This document shows, in pieces, positions 12,394-23,644 of a stretch of DNA of 64,000 bases. The first letter of the stretch is position 1. Every line of letters starts with the position of its first letter. Both the position numbers and the translations under genes were made by a program. The notes under the pieces are model-generated. The model was not told the origin of the DNA and ran no database searches. It saw only the letters and a list, made by a program, of their open reading frames with translations. The stretch comes from Kudoa neothunni (Eukaryota; Cnidaria), in assembly GCA_964304625.1 (NCBI GenBank), contig OZ199840.1:6262001-6326000 (forward strand), read 5' to 3'.

Positions 12394-13052
12394 CAGGGCT
12401 GCCAGGGTCGGGGTTTTTGCTTTAATACAAAATATTGGGTTTTTATTGAAAAGCTGTAAATATTAAAGAATAACACAATATTTTTATGTATGGCATTAAT
12501 ATTTATATTTTTAATGACGTATCCTATTCAGATCATATCATGCAGAAGCGTTTCCCAACTAAAATTGGACTCGCGCCCGCTTGCATATATATGATAAGGT
12601 GTAGCCCACTCAAAATTTCTCAAAAATTATTTTCTATTGTGGTTGAATCTCGCACCCCCAAGCCCACAGTTCACACCCTTAGGGGTGCGGGAATCCCCTG
12701 TAGGGAGCCAATGTCATGCAGGGTTTAAACATTTGCGATATTGAATGACAGCACAAAGATTGTTTAACATGACACGATCGCATAATTACTCAGTAAGCAT
12801 TGTCGCACATTATTAGAAAATTTAAATTTTATTTCAAATTATATTTTGAATTATGGAGTAATTAATTGTGAGTGAGTGTTCGTGCCAAAACATCGCAATC
12901 ATATGACGATAAATTTAAATTGAATATCTGAAGACGTAATTATTGAATCGGAATAAGGTTAAACACCTTAATAGATACGACTCTATTTTTTGTTTTACTT
13001 TAAAGAGGCGTTTGTCTCAACCTTGGATTTTTTTAACTCCACTGGCAGCCTG
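12394..13052 (-). mobile_element. Complete hAT-type MITE, copy B
   Basis: The ends are CAGGGCTGCCAG (12394 on) and CTGGCAGCCTG (ending 13052), an imperfect inverted repeat of the hAT type. The element is flanked by a perfect 8-bp direct repeat GATACAAT (12386-12393 and 13053-13060), which fixes the boundaries. It is 659 bp with no transposase and is inverted relative to copies A and C. A family of three in 64 kb suggests it is abundant in this genome. Confidence 0.88.
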
Positions 13053-13321
13053 GATACAATTAAGTGCGCGCGAGCGCATTGATTGGGGTTACGAGGGTGG
13101 GCACCTTGGGTCGCACTTTGCTCACCACTGATCTAAAGGGAAATTATTTTTATCGCATACTCATCAGAGCAAAAATAGGATTAAAGGCAAAAAAAGTGCG
13201 AAAATCGGTTAATCTTCTTTTCGTTAAAAAAAACAGGGATAAAAATGTTTTACTGATTTAAAATTTCATAAATATGATACGAAAAAGGAGTTATAATGAT
13301 TCTTTGAAAATAAGAACGTTT

Positions 13322-14150
13322 TTAAAACATGTGTTGTAAGATTTTTAAAAGTGCGAAAAATCGGTTACCTACTCTAGTTATATAACGGAACTTGCGCTTG
13401 ATAACACCCCAAATGACCTTAATTCCGTTCGTATGGACTCCATCCGACGTTTTAAATTTAATACTGTGATTAACTTTATCATGATGATAGCCCAACATGC
13501 TTAGAGTATTGTAGCCACCCCACAAATCGGTCCAGATGACGGACCCAACTGAGACATATTGAGAGATAATCGTTTCAGATGAGGCTTGATTTCTAACCTC
13601 AGTCAAGATTTGAAATATATTTCCATCTTAATCGATTCCTCCAACTACCCACACCTTTCGATCCACAAGTACTCTACCACGATGACATTTGCGCTTGCAT
13701 ACTTGGATACATGGGACCCATTAATTTGCACAATGATACCTGAACCACCAATTGAAGTACTCTCGATATTAAGATACTCCATATAGATTTAACGTATATA
13801 ATTTTTCCACTTACAAACTGTTTCTCTTGAGCAGATCTTCAATTGCCTCATTATGATATTGTACTTCATATAGATAGCACTAACGTCTGCAAAAATCAGA
13901 AAAAATTTGTCATAACGTAAGCTCTGTCCCTTCAAAAACGTCCCCTTATTGAGTGATAACTTTTTATTACATTTATAGTAACAGAAAATAAATGAGTCAA
14001 TATTGCTTTCTGGTCTGAGTAGCATATCTGAATGTCAAGTTTCACATGAGCAAATTCTGGGCAATAAACCAAATCTTTGCAATGAGAACATTAATTTGGG
14101 CTGGTCCTTATTTAGATTAAATACATCTTCTATAGGAATATCGTCAATTT
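13322..14150 (-). pseudogene. Merlin-family (ISXO2-like DDE) transposase relic
   Basis: Read from high to low coordinates: an N-terminal part with SLQRFGLLPRICSCET (about 14090-14045); the zinc-ribbon/linker part 14025-13789 with CYYKCNKKLSLNKGTFL and SRETVCKW; the first catalytic block IGGSGIIVQINGSHVSKYA (about 13760-13705); and the C-terminal block 13606-13322 with WTDLWGGYNTL, VNHSIKF and GVHTNGIKVIWG. The first Asp of the usual VEIDES motif is Asn and the Glu of the usual GVHTNxIE motif is Lys, so two of three catalytic residues are gone; only the Asp of WTD remains. Stops and shifts break the frame. No TIRs were found for this copy. Confidence 0.75.
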
Positions 14151-14328
14151 CAACCGTAGAATAGTCTTTTTTTAGCGGGACGAGGAAAAGCGATTACCAC
14201 CGACTTTCATCGCTATACCGTACCTTAGCCCCAGTACCCTTAAATATAAAAAGAAAAAAAAATCAATTAATCCTATTATTGGAACAAATACGACTTTTCA
14301 TAATAAACATACGATATTTAACAGAGGA

Positions 14329-14873
14329 ATGGAACAAAAGGAAGTTGACCACAATGAAAGCCAAATTGAACAAGATTTTACTCAAGGAATAATTGTAATC
14401 AATAGTAATCAAACAGATGACGTCATAACAGGTAATTTATACTTTGTAATGAATTTTTTAGACATGCTTGTTCGGCCTTAGAGACAAAATCTCGTTCCAA
14501 CGACCACGTACAATGCATTGACGATATTCTGAGTCATGACTCCAAACTGTTCTACCACATCAAACAATATACTGATTCGATTCGGAAAAATGATACACTT
14601 TCAGAAGTTAAACATAATGAAACAGCTAAATTGGCAAATGCCGCATCCAAGAGGATGCGTATAGCGTCCTCAAAAATGTCAGAAAATACAAAACACGTAA
14701 TGGAATCATTTATATTAAACAAAAAGATTGTAAGTGCATTGTGTGTTAATTCCTATTGAATTTAAACCAAGAAAAAAAAATTGGATGTGTTTGAAAAAAC
14801 ACTAGATGACTGTGTCAGACAAATGGATAGAATCGAGATACTTTTGGGCGAAATTGAAAATCGCTCACGATAA
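14329..14873 (+). CDS. Small coiled-coil protein, family unknown
   Basis: Three exons join in frame with GT-AG introns of 50 and 42 nt: 14329-14431, 14482-14729 and 14772-14873, giving 150 residues. The second donor, ATT|gtaagt, is strong. The product is hydrophilic: an acidic N-terminus (MEQKEVDHNESQIEQD), a central helical part with HIKQYTDSIRKND and KLANAASKRMRIASSKM, and a C-terminal amphipathic helix around LDVFEKTLDDCVRQMDRIE. There is no signal peptide and no membrane segment. Size and helix pattern recall small subunits of lysosome-positioning or BLOC-type complexes, but I cannot match it to any named member. It lies about 180 bp from, and divergent to, the Merlin relic. Confidence 0.7.
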
Positions 14874-15970
14874 ATCCTACTGTCTACAATAATGGATGGT
14901 ATGTCACAGCCAACCCCTTTACTCTCCTTATCCATTCAAATAAACTCATGCATATAGTTTTTTTACCAACATAATCAGTAATTTCTTTTTGCTTTTCTAA
15001 AATAAATAGTTTATTCGCTCAACAAAACGCACATGGAAATATATACAATTTTTCTCGGTGTTTCCTTTTTATGAGAATGTTGAGAAGCTATGACTCGTCG
15101 TTTATTTGGCGTGTGGGCTCATATTTAGAATCCCCTATCATAGTCAATATTTATTCTATAAAGCAATACTTTAATTACAAAATTGGTTATTTCTTCTAAA
15201 ATATTGGCCATCAATTTAAGTTCTGATCTAGTAATTGCTTAGTTACTGATATAAAAAGGCTGTTCAATATTATACTAAAAAAAGTCATTTTCGCGGAAGA
15301 AGTTTATTATTTTCACAAAAATGAATCGTAATAGCTCAAATTAAATGATCCTGATGTATATCATTAATTTTTAACATTATTTGGAATTTTAAGTTGTAAA
15401 TTTTCTTAACGATGCCTTAAGTTTATTAAAAACAGTAAATTATACTACTATGATTAACGGCTAAGACGTACTTTTGTTATTTTGTACAGAATTTCCCATT
15501 TGTTAAACACATTGCCCAATTTGATATTATAAACTTAATTCAGTTGAATTTTTAGATCAGAAAAATACAATAAAATACAGTAATTAAAGCGCATCGTTGG
15601 TTAATTTTTACCTTCCACCGCACAAATTCTGAAGTAATTACGTATTATTCATTGTATATAAATTTTTTACAAATTAGAGTTTTCATTGTATCGGCATTTA
15701 TAATGAGTACCAAGTACACGCCAAATCTTGGCATCGGTACAACACCACTATTTAGTATTTGCATATCTAGAAAGTTTATCGTTACCATTTCGGTGCTCTA
15801 TTGTAACGTGAATATTAATTTATTTTTATGTATTTTATTCTAACATGAATACTTTAACAGTTAATTAACAATATTTTTAAAGAACGAACAAGCATATAAA
15901 AAATTTTAAATTATACTCTAAGTTATATTTCTGTTATATGCTAATATAGTGATTGATGAAAATAGATGTA
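14874..15970. other. Intergenic, nothing recognised
   Basis: The 3' flank of the coiled-coil gene followed by AT-rich sequence. A 63-codon hydrophobic open stretch at 15652-15843 has no supporting features. Confidence 0.35.
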
Positions 15971-16380
15971 CAGTGCAACTTCGGATCTCGACCATAATCC
16001 TTTATAGAAGTGTGTTCGAACTCCGAATAATTTTTCCCCTGCAAAATAATGAAAATTAGTTTAATCCGTTACCGCACATCAAATAAATGACTATTTTTAT
16101 TCTTATTTATGAAAAATATGCATACCTCGTGTTTATAAAATATAATAGGTAAATATTAAATATAATAAGAAAAATTAAATATAGGACAAATATTTTTTGG
16201 CTGTCATCCGATAGATTATAAAGTTTCTCTTTCGAGCGAGGATGGTCGCACAATTTGATTCGGCGAATCTTCTTCTCGAATTTCTTTTCTTCTCTATTTT
16301 TTACTCCAACTGAATTTGTTCTGAATACCCTTTCTATATGTGTTCGAACTCAGATTTGTACGATCTCCGAGGTTGTCCTG
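15971..16380. mobile_element. TA-flanked MITE (mariner/pogo type)
   Basis: The ends CAGTGCAACTTCGGATCTCG (15971-15990) and the reverse complement of the right end, CAGGACAACCTCGGAGATCG, match at about 16 of 20 positions and are flanked by TA (15969-15970 and 16381-16382). A second pair of inverted GTGTTCGAACT motifs lies inside the termini. 410 bp, no coding potential. Confidence 0.6.
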
Positions 16381-16863
16381 TATATTCAAATTTTTAGTCA
16401 TTATAATTGACTTCAAAAACTAATGTTAAATAATGGTACAACTTATATATTTGTATGGAAATTAATTAGTTAATAGTAGTAATATTAAATTTCTATAGAC
16501 GGCACTTAAACAAGGGCCGAAAAGACCCAGAAAACTTTAATCATTAAGTTTTATGGGTTAGTGAGGTGCGTCGCCAATGTAGCGTCCAAACTTTGTAAAT
16601 ATTTAATTCCCATTTTTGATGCATATTTACTCTACAAAGATATATAGAAACACATTTAACCATTTAAGAATATAATAGGAACAGCTAATAATTCCATGAA
16701 CTCAAACTGACAAAATGTTGACTCCATAAAATTAATTAAAGATGATATAGTCTCACTTGATATAAATGTGAGATGTTTTGTACGATCAAATTTAATAATA
16801 CAAATTTAAAATCTGGCTTGCTGATGAGGAAATATTTATAGAGAAATTGCTATCCGTGGCAAG

Positions 16864-17388
16864 CAGAGTTGCCAGCGTGGTTTTAAAAAAACCCCAGGGT
16901 CAAGAAAAATGCTAGTTTAAAGTACGAAAAAATAAAATCGTATCTATTAAAGTTTCTGATCATCTTCCAATTCTATAATTACGTCTTTAGATATCGAATT
17001 TAAATTGATCGTTGTATTATTGTAATTTTTTGGCGCGAACATTCGCTCGTACTTAATATCAAGTATAGATCAATATGCTCATAATTAATTATTTCATAGT
17101 TCAAAATATATTTTGAAATATTCTAATAATGTGCGGCAGTGTTTACTGAGTAATTATGTAATTGTGTCACGTTAAACAATCTAAAGTGCTTTCATTCAAT
17201 ATCGTAAATGTTTAAACTTTGAATAATATAATCTGAATAGGATACGTTATTCAAAATATAAATATTAATGCCGCACGTAAAAAAAATGTGTGTTAATATT
17301 CAATGTCCCCAGGTTTTCAATAAAAACCCAAGGTGACCATAGAAATCCCAAGGTATCAAGGAAAAACCCAAGCCCTAGTGGCAATAAC
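16864..17388 (+). mobile_element. hAT-type MITE, copy C
   Basis: Direct-orientation relative of copies A and B. The left end CAGAGTTGCCAGCGTGG corresponds to CAGGCTGCCAGTGG of copy B; the right end is worn (gtggcaataac near 17377-17388). Strong shared blocks include 'cgaatttaaattgatcg' and 'tgtttactgagtaat'. No clean 8-bp duplication remains. Because its left part is intact, it shows where copy A was cut. Confidence 0.65.
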
Positions 17389-18132
17389 CAGTGTTTTAAT
17401 ATTCAGGGATTAATCTAGTCAACGGCAAGCTGGTTTAAAAAATCATTTCAATGAATGGTTTAGAAGACTCATAAAAATCTAAATTATCCTATCGTTCAAG
17501 TTTCAATCGTTTATTAGAAATTCAAAATAGTGCGGAAATCAGGGTTTTTACCTTGTAAACAAAAAGCGTTATTGGCAGAGCTCCAGATATTATTAGTATT
17601 ATATAGTAATTTAACTGGTTTGCATTATGTAATATCATCCGAGAACGACCTACATAGGAAATGGAGAAATCAATTATTCATTTTTAATTAACTTATACAA
17701 AAATATCCAAATTCATGTTATCTACAAAAATACACCAACCTATTGTAATAATTTTCGGGAATTATGAGTTTAAATATCTAAGCTTAAGCATGATATGATT
17801 TTGATCAGCACACACTGGAAAAAATAAATAGCAGCCGATTTCGGTTATACCGATATAATGAGCTTCTCAGGTGAAACACCAAATTAGGTTAAATTATGGT
17901 AAAAGAAAACCTAAGCTTAATTTTATAATCTTACATAAGATACCACTCCCACAAAGTTATGAATTTATGAGCTGAGAGGCAACACAAACACATTTACGTG
18001 TTATAAAATAAACATCGATGTAAATTAAATTGATTATAAATCAATATGTATACAGTGGGCCCACCATCTACGAGTCAGAGAGTGTAAAAAGTTAGACAGT
18101 TATGGCTCCATAAGAAATGTGCTAAAGGGTCA
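17389..18132. other. Intergenic, nothing recognised
   Basis: Downstream flank of the SMS-like gene. No coding exons were found. Confidence 0.35.
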
Positions 18133-19198
18133 TTAGCAAGAACGTTCCATCATGTAGTAGATAGGATGCCACATTTTCATTCGATCAACCAATCTATTTA
18201 CAAGCACCTGTACTTTGGGTGTGTATCTACCATTGCGAAGGTTCATAACTCCTACGATGTAATGGTACTTTTGGAAAAGCTAAAAATAATTTGATAAATG
18301 TGTGAGTTCCCAACCTACTTAAACTACTTCTTTGGCCAAGATAATCGCAATAAATACATCAATTGTGAAAAATCGTTGAGACACATACAAAAGTATTATC
18401 GAGATGACGTTGGATGCTACAAAAAATATTCGAATATGCTTGTGTTTGTTGCTCGAATCTATCACAGATTATAAAATACACCACAATGACACAAACAAAT
18501 CACAGTGATAGGTGAATAAAATCATTAACACAATCCAAGCAACTGGCAAGGAAATAATAAAAGTTCCACACACCGATGTTTTCAGCATGGTTTCTATTTT
18601 AATTCCTTGGAGGGTTTCATTTTTAAACTTGGATTTATACTAAAAAAAGAAAATTATATTCCGTCAAAGTAGAAACAATAAATATGTGATAACAAAAATC
18701 CCAATAATATCTATCTATATGTATACGTAAGCTAACCACACATACATCTATAACACAATGAGTGTAACCTCTTGGTATACCAATAGTAGTAGAAATCATA
18801 GTTATCAATTTCATGGCGAATATGGCACCAAAAATGCACATCAATCTTTTGAGTAAAATAACGAAATTTTGGTTGTTGGAGATGATGGGCAAAAAAACCA
18901 ACGAATTAAACGTTATAAAAACACAGGCAACCTATTACAAAAATCAAATATTACACATATATAACAAATATAACAAAACACAAAAATATTCAAATACAGT
19001 GTAAGCCGCTGGCACTGGTTGAAAAAAATCCAAAAAATGATCTGGCAAAGGATTACTATAGTTATATTCGATAATTATTGTGTGTGCTGAAACAAACATC
19101 AGAAACTGATTTATAACAGCACTTAAAGCCACAACAATTATACATGCCAAACATTTGAGCATGTCAACTCGGTTGTAGACCATCGAATCGAATAACAT
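18133..19198 (-). CDS. Sphingomyelin-synthase-family protein lacking catalytic histidines
   Basis: Five exons join in frame: 19198-18980, 18931-18746, 18639-18480, 18416-18328 and 18279-18133; introns are 48, 106, 63 and 48 nt. The product is 266 residues. The family motifs appear in order: PLPDHFLDFF (motif D1), LMCIFGAIF then KLITMISTTIG (D2), VCGTFIISLPV at the D3 position, FFTIDVFIA at D4, then a C-terminal part with QKYHYIVG and WHPIYYMMERS. Known SMS enzymes have CGDxxxSGHT in D3 and HYTxDV in D4. Here the D3 His is Pro and the D4 His is Phe; only the D4 Asp remains. The enzyme should therefore be unable to transfer phosphocholine or phosphoethanolamine. Every splice junction keeps the frame, so this looks like a maintained pseudo-enzyme rather than a random relic. 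The first donor (TGT|gttttg) is weak. Confidence 0.78.
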
Positions 19199-20004
19199 TT
19201 TTAACCGTCGCTAATAATGTAGGTAGTCTGTTTGGCGAGTTGTAAATAAAGCGATGTAATTAAAAATGTGTAAATGAGATTCGTTGGATATATTTTTATA
19301 AAACGACGACCACAGGAGCTTCTCTAAACTTTAATTCATCGCCAATGATCGGAAGTATACGTAATTATTTAATCCTTTGATAAATCAAATTAACTTGTTA
19401 CTTTGAAAATAAATTCTAATAACATTGTTGGTGTAAATTTGATATATGCTATGAGCATTGTTCGGAGAATCATGGTAGTGATTAAACGATAAAGTTTTCA
19501 CTATAATAAGGATTTAAATGTAGCAATACTGATTAATTAATGAATTGTTTAATATAATATCTAAAATTATTATCGTAAAAAAAGGTACATTTTTCTGTTA
19601 TAAATCTTTATTTTTTCCTATAACATATATAATTATATTACATTCCCATGACAGTTATATTAATGATAGTTTATATGGAATGAAGCTAAAAACCTGAATT
19701 AATTACAAACTATGATTTACAACATAATTCATTAATTCAGGACATACTTCCAATCGGGAAGATTTTTTGTGACATTTCGGCTTTGGTTAAAATAGAATTT
19801 GAGGGTAGGAATAAAAAAATAATGTCATATATTTTTTAATGGAATGTTTCAATTATATGGAGAATGATTGAAAAAGAAATAGTTATTTGACTGAAATCTT
19901 AGTGCATTTGGTGGCTTACAAATATTTTCACAAAAAAGAATAAACTTATCGACTTAGAGAATGACAATTAAATTGTTAAAAATAAAAGGTTTTATGTATA
20001 TTTA
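19199..20004. other. Intergenic, upstream of the SMS-like gene
   Basis: AT-rich; presumably contains the promoter and 5' UTR of the minus-strand SMS-like gene. Nothing else is recognised. Confidence 0.35.
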
Positions 20005-21038
20005 CAGTCAAATCCCCTTTATCCAAAAATGATGGGATGTGACATATTCCTTTTGGATACTGAAATTTCGGTTAAACGAAGTTAGGCATGTGTGCGAGGG
20101 GAAAATTGCAGGTTGGCTACATATTTTATTTTCCATTAGTCAACTTTTGTTTTATATTTATAAAGAAAATTCTTACTATATATAAGTTATAATAATGAAT
20201 CAGATGTGAAAACATTATTTTAAAATATAGTACTTCTAGAATCCAGATCCAACGTAGTTTGCGCATGCACGCTACAGATATTGGAGACCTTAACACCACT
20301 GCGCCATATTAGAAAGATATATTCTAGATTATAAAAAATTGGCTATTTTTTTATAATTTCTTCCATATTTGGATATTGTTAGCTGTACTAATAATATCGG
20401 TGAGAATAATCACAGTAACAATGAGAAATATTTTCTCAGAGTTCTCCATAACTATATGAAGAGATTCCTCTTTAATTAAGATATGTCTTAATCCAACAAT
20501 TTAATATTGATTAATGATTGTTATGACTTAATAGGAATTAAAGATGGAGGTGTTATGGGAAAAAACAAATGGGTGAACAAACATTGTTTAATTAGACCAA
20601 TTCCGTGGATAACATAGTCTCATGAAGTTATTGCTGATTTGTGATTAAACAATCACATAAACTCCATTTTTTATATTATATTACTCATGAAACGTTCTCT
20701 GGGAATTTGTCTTTACCCAACATTATCTGTTCATCATCAATAGGGTTGCATTTTGAACATAACATACTATATTGTCTATGTCACGTTGTTTATTTTAACC
20801 AAACATAAACTTTAATTGAATGAATAAATAAATAACGAACATATGTATCATAAACATAAATGTAGGTGCCATATTAACCAGGCATTAATCCAGATTTCAA
20901 GGCTCTTTTATCCGAAAATTCAGGCAAAAAATTGTTTCGGTTAAACACAATTTTTGTATTTAGGATCTACATCATTTTCAAATAAATTTTAAAAAATCGT
21001 TCGCATAGAGCCATTTTCGGATAAACTGGGTTCGACTG
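20005..21038. mobile_element. pogo/Tigger-like element, non-autonomous
   Basis: Left end CAGTCAAATCCCCTTTATCC and right end (reverse complement) CAGTCGAACCCAGTTTATCC, with TA on both sides (20003-20004 and 21039-21040). The consensus resembles the element at 35956-36606. A second inverted motif, ttcggttaaac, occurs inside both ends. 1034 bp, without a transposase that I can read. Confidence 0.65.
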
Positions 21039-21047
21039 TATCACTTA

Positions 21048-21792
21048 CACAATGGGTGACGGGTGGTTCGTAATCCCATTGGGACCAGGAAAAAATTATG
21101 AACCACATGTATTGTATATTGTACGTGCGGTTCGGTATTTCTAAGGTTGCGCGCTTGATATTATGGAGGAAGAAACGTCGCAAATCAGCTATAATAAATT
21201 ATTTTGAACAACATTACTCAGTTATAGTAATTTTTTAAGTTTTCTGACAATATAATTGTCAGAACTTCTCGTTCAATATCTGTTTGATGTTTATAACTGT
21301 TGAAATCATGATGTTTCAAGTAATGTCTTAAAGCAGACAAATGAAAGAGACAATTTTGAATGGAATAATTTTTCTTTCTTCGTTGTCGTCAAATTTATGC
21401 CAATTTTCATCTCTGTGACAGTTACTATCATTTAAAAATTTACTACTATTGGCGTCACTTTCAATATTGTTTCCGCTCCGTGTCCTCATTGGTTCTGGAA
21501 AAACTTTATTAATTCATATTTCTCTGTTAATGTCCTAACTCAATTTTAATTTCTGTCCTTATTTCGATATCAATTGAAAACAAAAATCTCAACGCACCTG
21601 AAAAGTTACGAACCACACGTCACTACAAAATAATCCATAATTAACACAGTTAATTTAAAAATATTTTATTTATATTTTTAATGAACAAATAAATATTTTT
21701 GAATAATTTGAGAAATAAATAATTTATTATAATCTTTTTTGTACGCTAATTTTGTAACATTTCTCAAATTACGAACTACATGTCACCCACTG
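21048..21792. mobile_element. Tc1/mariner-like MITE
   Basis: The left end CACAATGGGTGACGGGTGGT and the reverse-complemented right end CAGTGGGTGACATGTAGT are each followed by TCGTAAT and flanked by TA (21046-21047 and 21793-21794). It starts eight bases after the end of the neighbouring pogo-like element. An internal palindrome ttctgacaat-ata-attgtcagaa (about 21239-21261) forms a 10-bp stem. 745 bp, no transposase. Confidence 0.6.
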
Positions 21793-23644
21793 TATTTAGA
21801 TATGTAAGACGTTATATTATTGATTTTGTCTGAAGTATAAGACATTTTGGAAATATGACCTATTAGCGTTTTCCATTTTCGTGCGAGAAATAATATGACT
21901 TGGTCTTAATTTTAACGAAGCATGGTAAAATTTTGAGATAAAATTAATTTAATAGCGAGACAACAAAAATTAGGTTTATTTATCAAATTAATTTACAATA
22001 ATTTCTAGGAAAAGAACTGTTACACCAGAAATCACCTAATCCTCTTAACCAACTAGCACGTACCCTCCTGAGCTTAAGACCAAAACGATCCTAAATTTTT
22101 AGGATAGTTTTAAACTTAAAAAGTATTTTTCGTTAAGATTTCTAATAACCATTATTCTATAGAATACCACTTAATATAAAACGAGAATAAATTTATCCTT
22201 AAAAACAACCCTTGATAATCATGGTCCAGTATGATGAATTTTAGCCGACGAGCGCACGCGCATCAAGTTTAATGCTCGACAAAATACTCATTATGTAAAC
22301 TATTGAAAACCTCAAGAAATAATGACATGAGTTTCTATGAAGATAATCTTTATAAAAAATATTTTTATCGATTTCAAAATAATGACCTATGCTGTTTTTA
22401 AAAAAGCAACAAAATTGAAGATTTAATTTTACATCTTAAATTCCGGTCAAATATTCTTCAAAAAACTACGAAAAATTGGATTTATATAGTCAATAGAAAG
22501 GTTTTGCCGAATTTTTATAGTTGTCAGTAAACTCATTTGCTTCTATATCAACGAACTTCGTTGAAGACAAGTACATAAAACATTGAAAGAAGGGAAACGA
22601 GTTCAGGGATATTAATCTGTCTTCATATTTTCAATATTTTTAACGAACTACCTAGAAGGAATCAATTAACCAACTGAATCTTGCAATGTACATTTAGAGT
22701 CATGAACGATATTCCGTTCATTTCAAACCTTGCTGAGGGTTACAATCAACATTTCTAATATAAATTAAACTAACGTTATTCTGAATTAGCCACTTTATCT
22801 GGAAAATTGAAAGAAAATTTAGTGCACGAGCCTGTTGGCGAAAATTCGCCGTAGGTCATGATCCCACCTGAGGACAAAGTACGTGTGGTAAATCTTAAAT
22901 TATGTCACTTTTAGTCAAAACTTCATGTAAATCTCCAAAAACTCATTTTCAGATGAGGAATATATTTTAATTAAAAAAATGTATAAGAATTAAATCCTTC
23001 TTTGAGCCTTTCGGATTTGGTATTAAGTATTTTGTTTATTATTAGCAACAATTCATCCTCTCAAAACACCGAATACTAATATGGATCCATTCGAAACGTC
23101 AGAAGAGCCTCTCTCCCTAGAAAATGAAAGTAATTCTTAATTTGAATTTAACAAATATTTGGATGATTCCTGTAAATCTGGCATAAAATATGACACCGAT
23201 GTAACCGTAGGTGTCGTTTTTTATGACAAAAATACGTAAATCTTGTAATATGCATTTAAATTTACTTCCACTGGTACCTAAACGCCAAATCAGTTAAGCA
23301 AGTTAAAAGAATATGAAGATCCTCATATTTAAAAATAACTCTGCCTCCTAATACTAAAGAATAGTTTGGTCATCTCATCTAATACCTGAATTCTAGAAGA
23401 AAAATTTGTAATACAATGAGAAATCAATGTCACGTCCAATTTCACGTAACCGCGCACAATTCTTTCAAAAAAATGGTCTTTAATATTGTTTAAATTGCTT
23501 TTAAAACGTCCAGTTAGCTACATATTAATGTTTAAATGATACTTTAAACTCTAGAAACGTATGCACAGCAAAAACCTATTTTTCAACAATCCATTAAATA
23601 CTCCCCTAGTTGCTATTGGTAGAATAAGACAGTTTGGTCTACAA
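21793..23644. other. Intergenic with a possible gene remnant
   Basis: Mostly AT-rich. At 23079-23210 (+) a frame with one stop reads MDPFETSEEPLSLENESN then FEFNKYLDDSCKSGIKYD, somewhat like the N-terminus of ZSWIM/MULE proteins, but too short to assign. Nothing else is recognised. Confidence 0.3.

Noticed and set aside
18240-18475. Plus-strand open frame reading YLNYFFGQDNRNKYINCEK
   Set aside because: Antisense to exons 4 and 5 of the SMS-like gene, whose frame is supported by family motifs.
22030-22090. Minus-strand GTGCTAGT resembling a Helitron CTAG end
   Set aside because: No hairpin precedes it within the usual distance.
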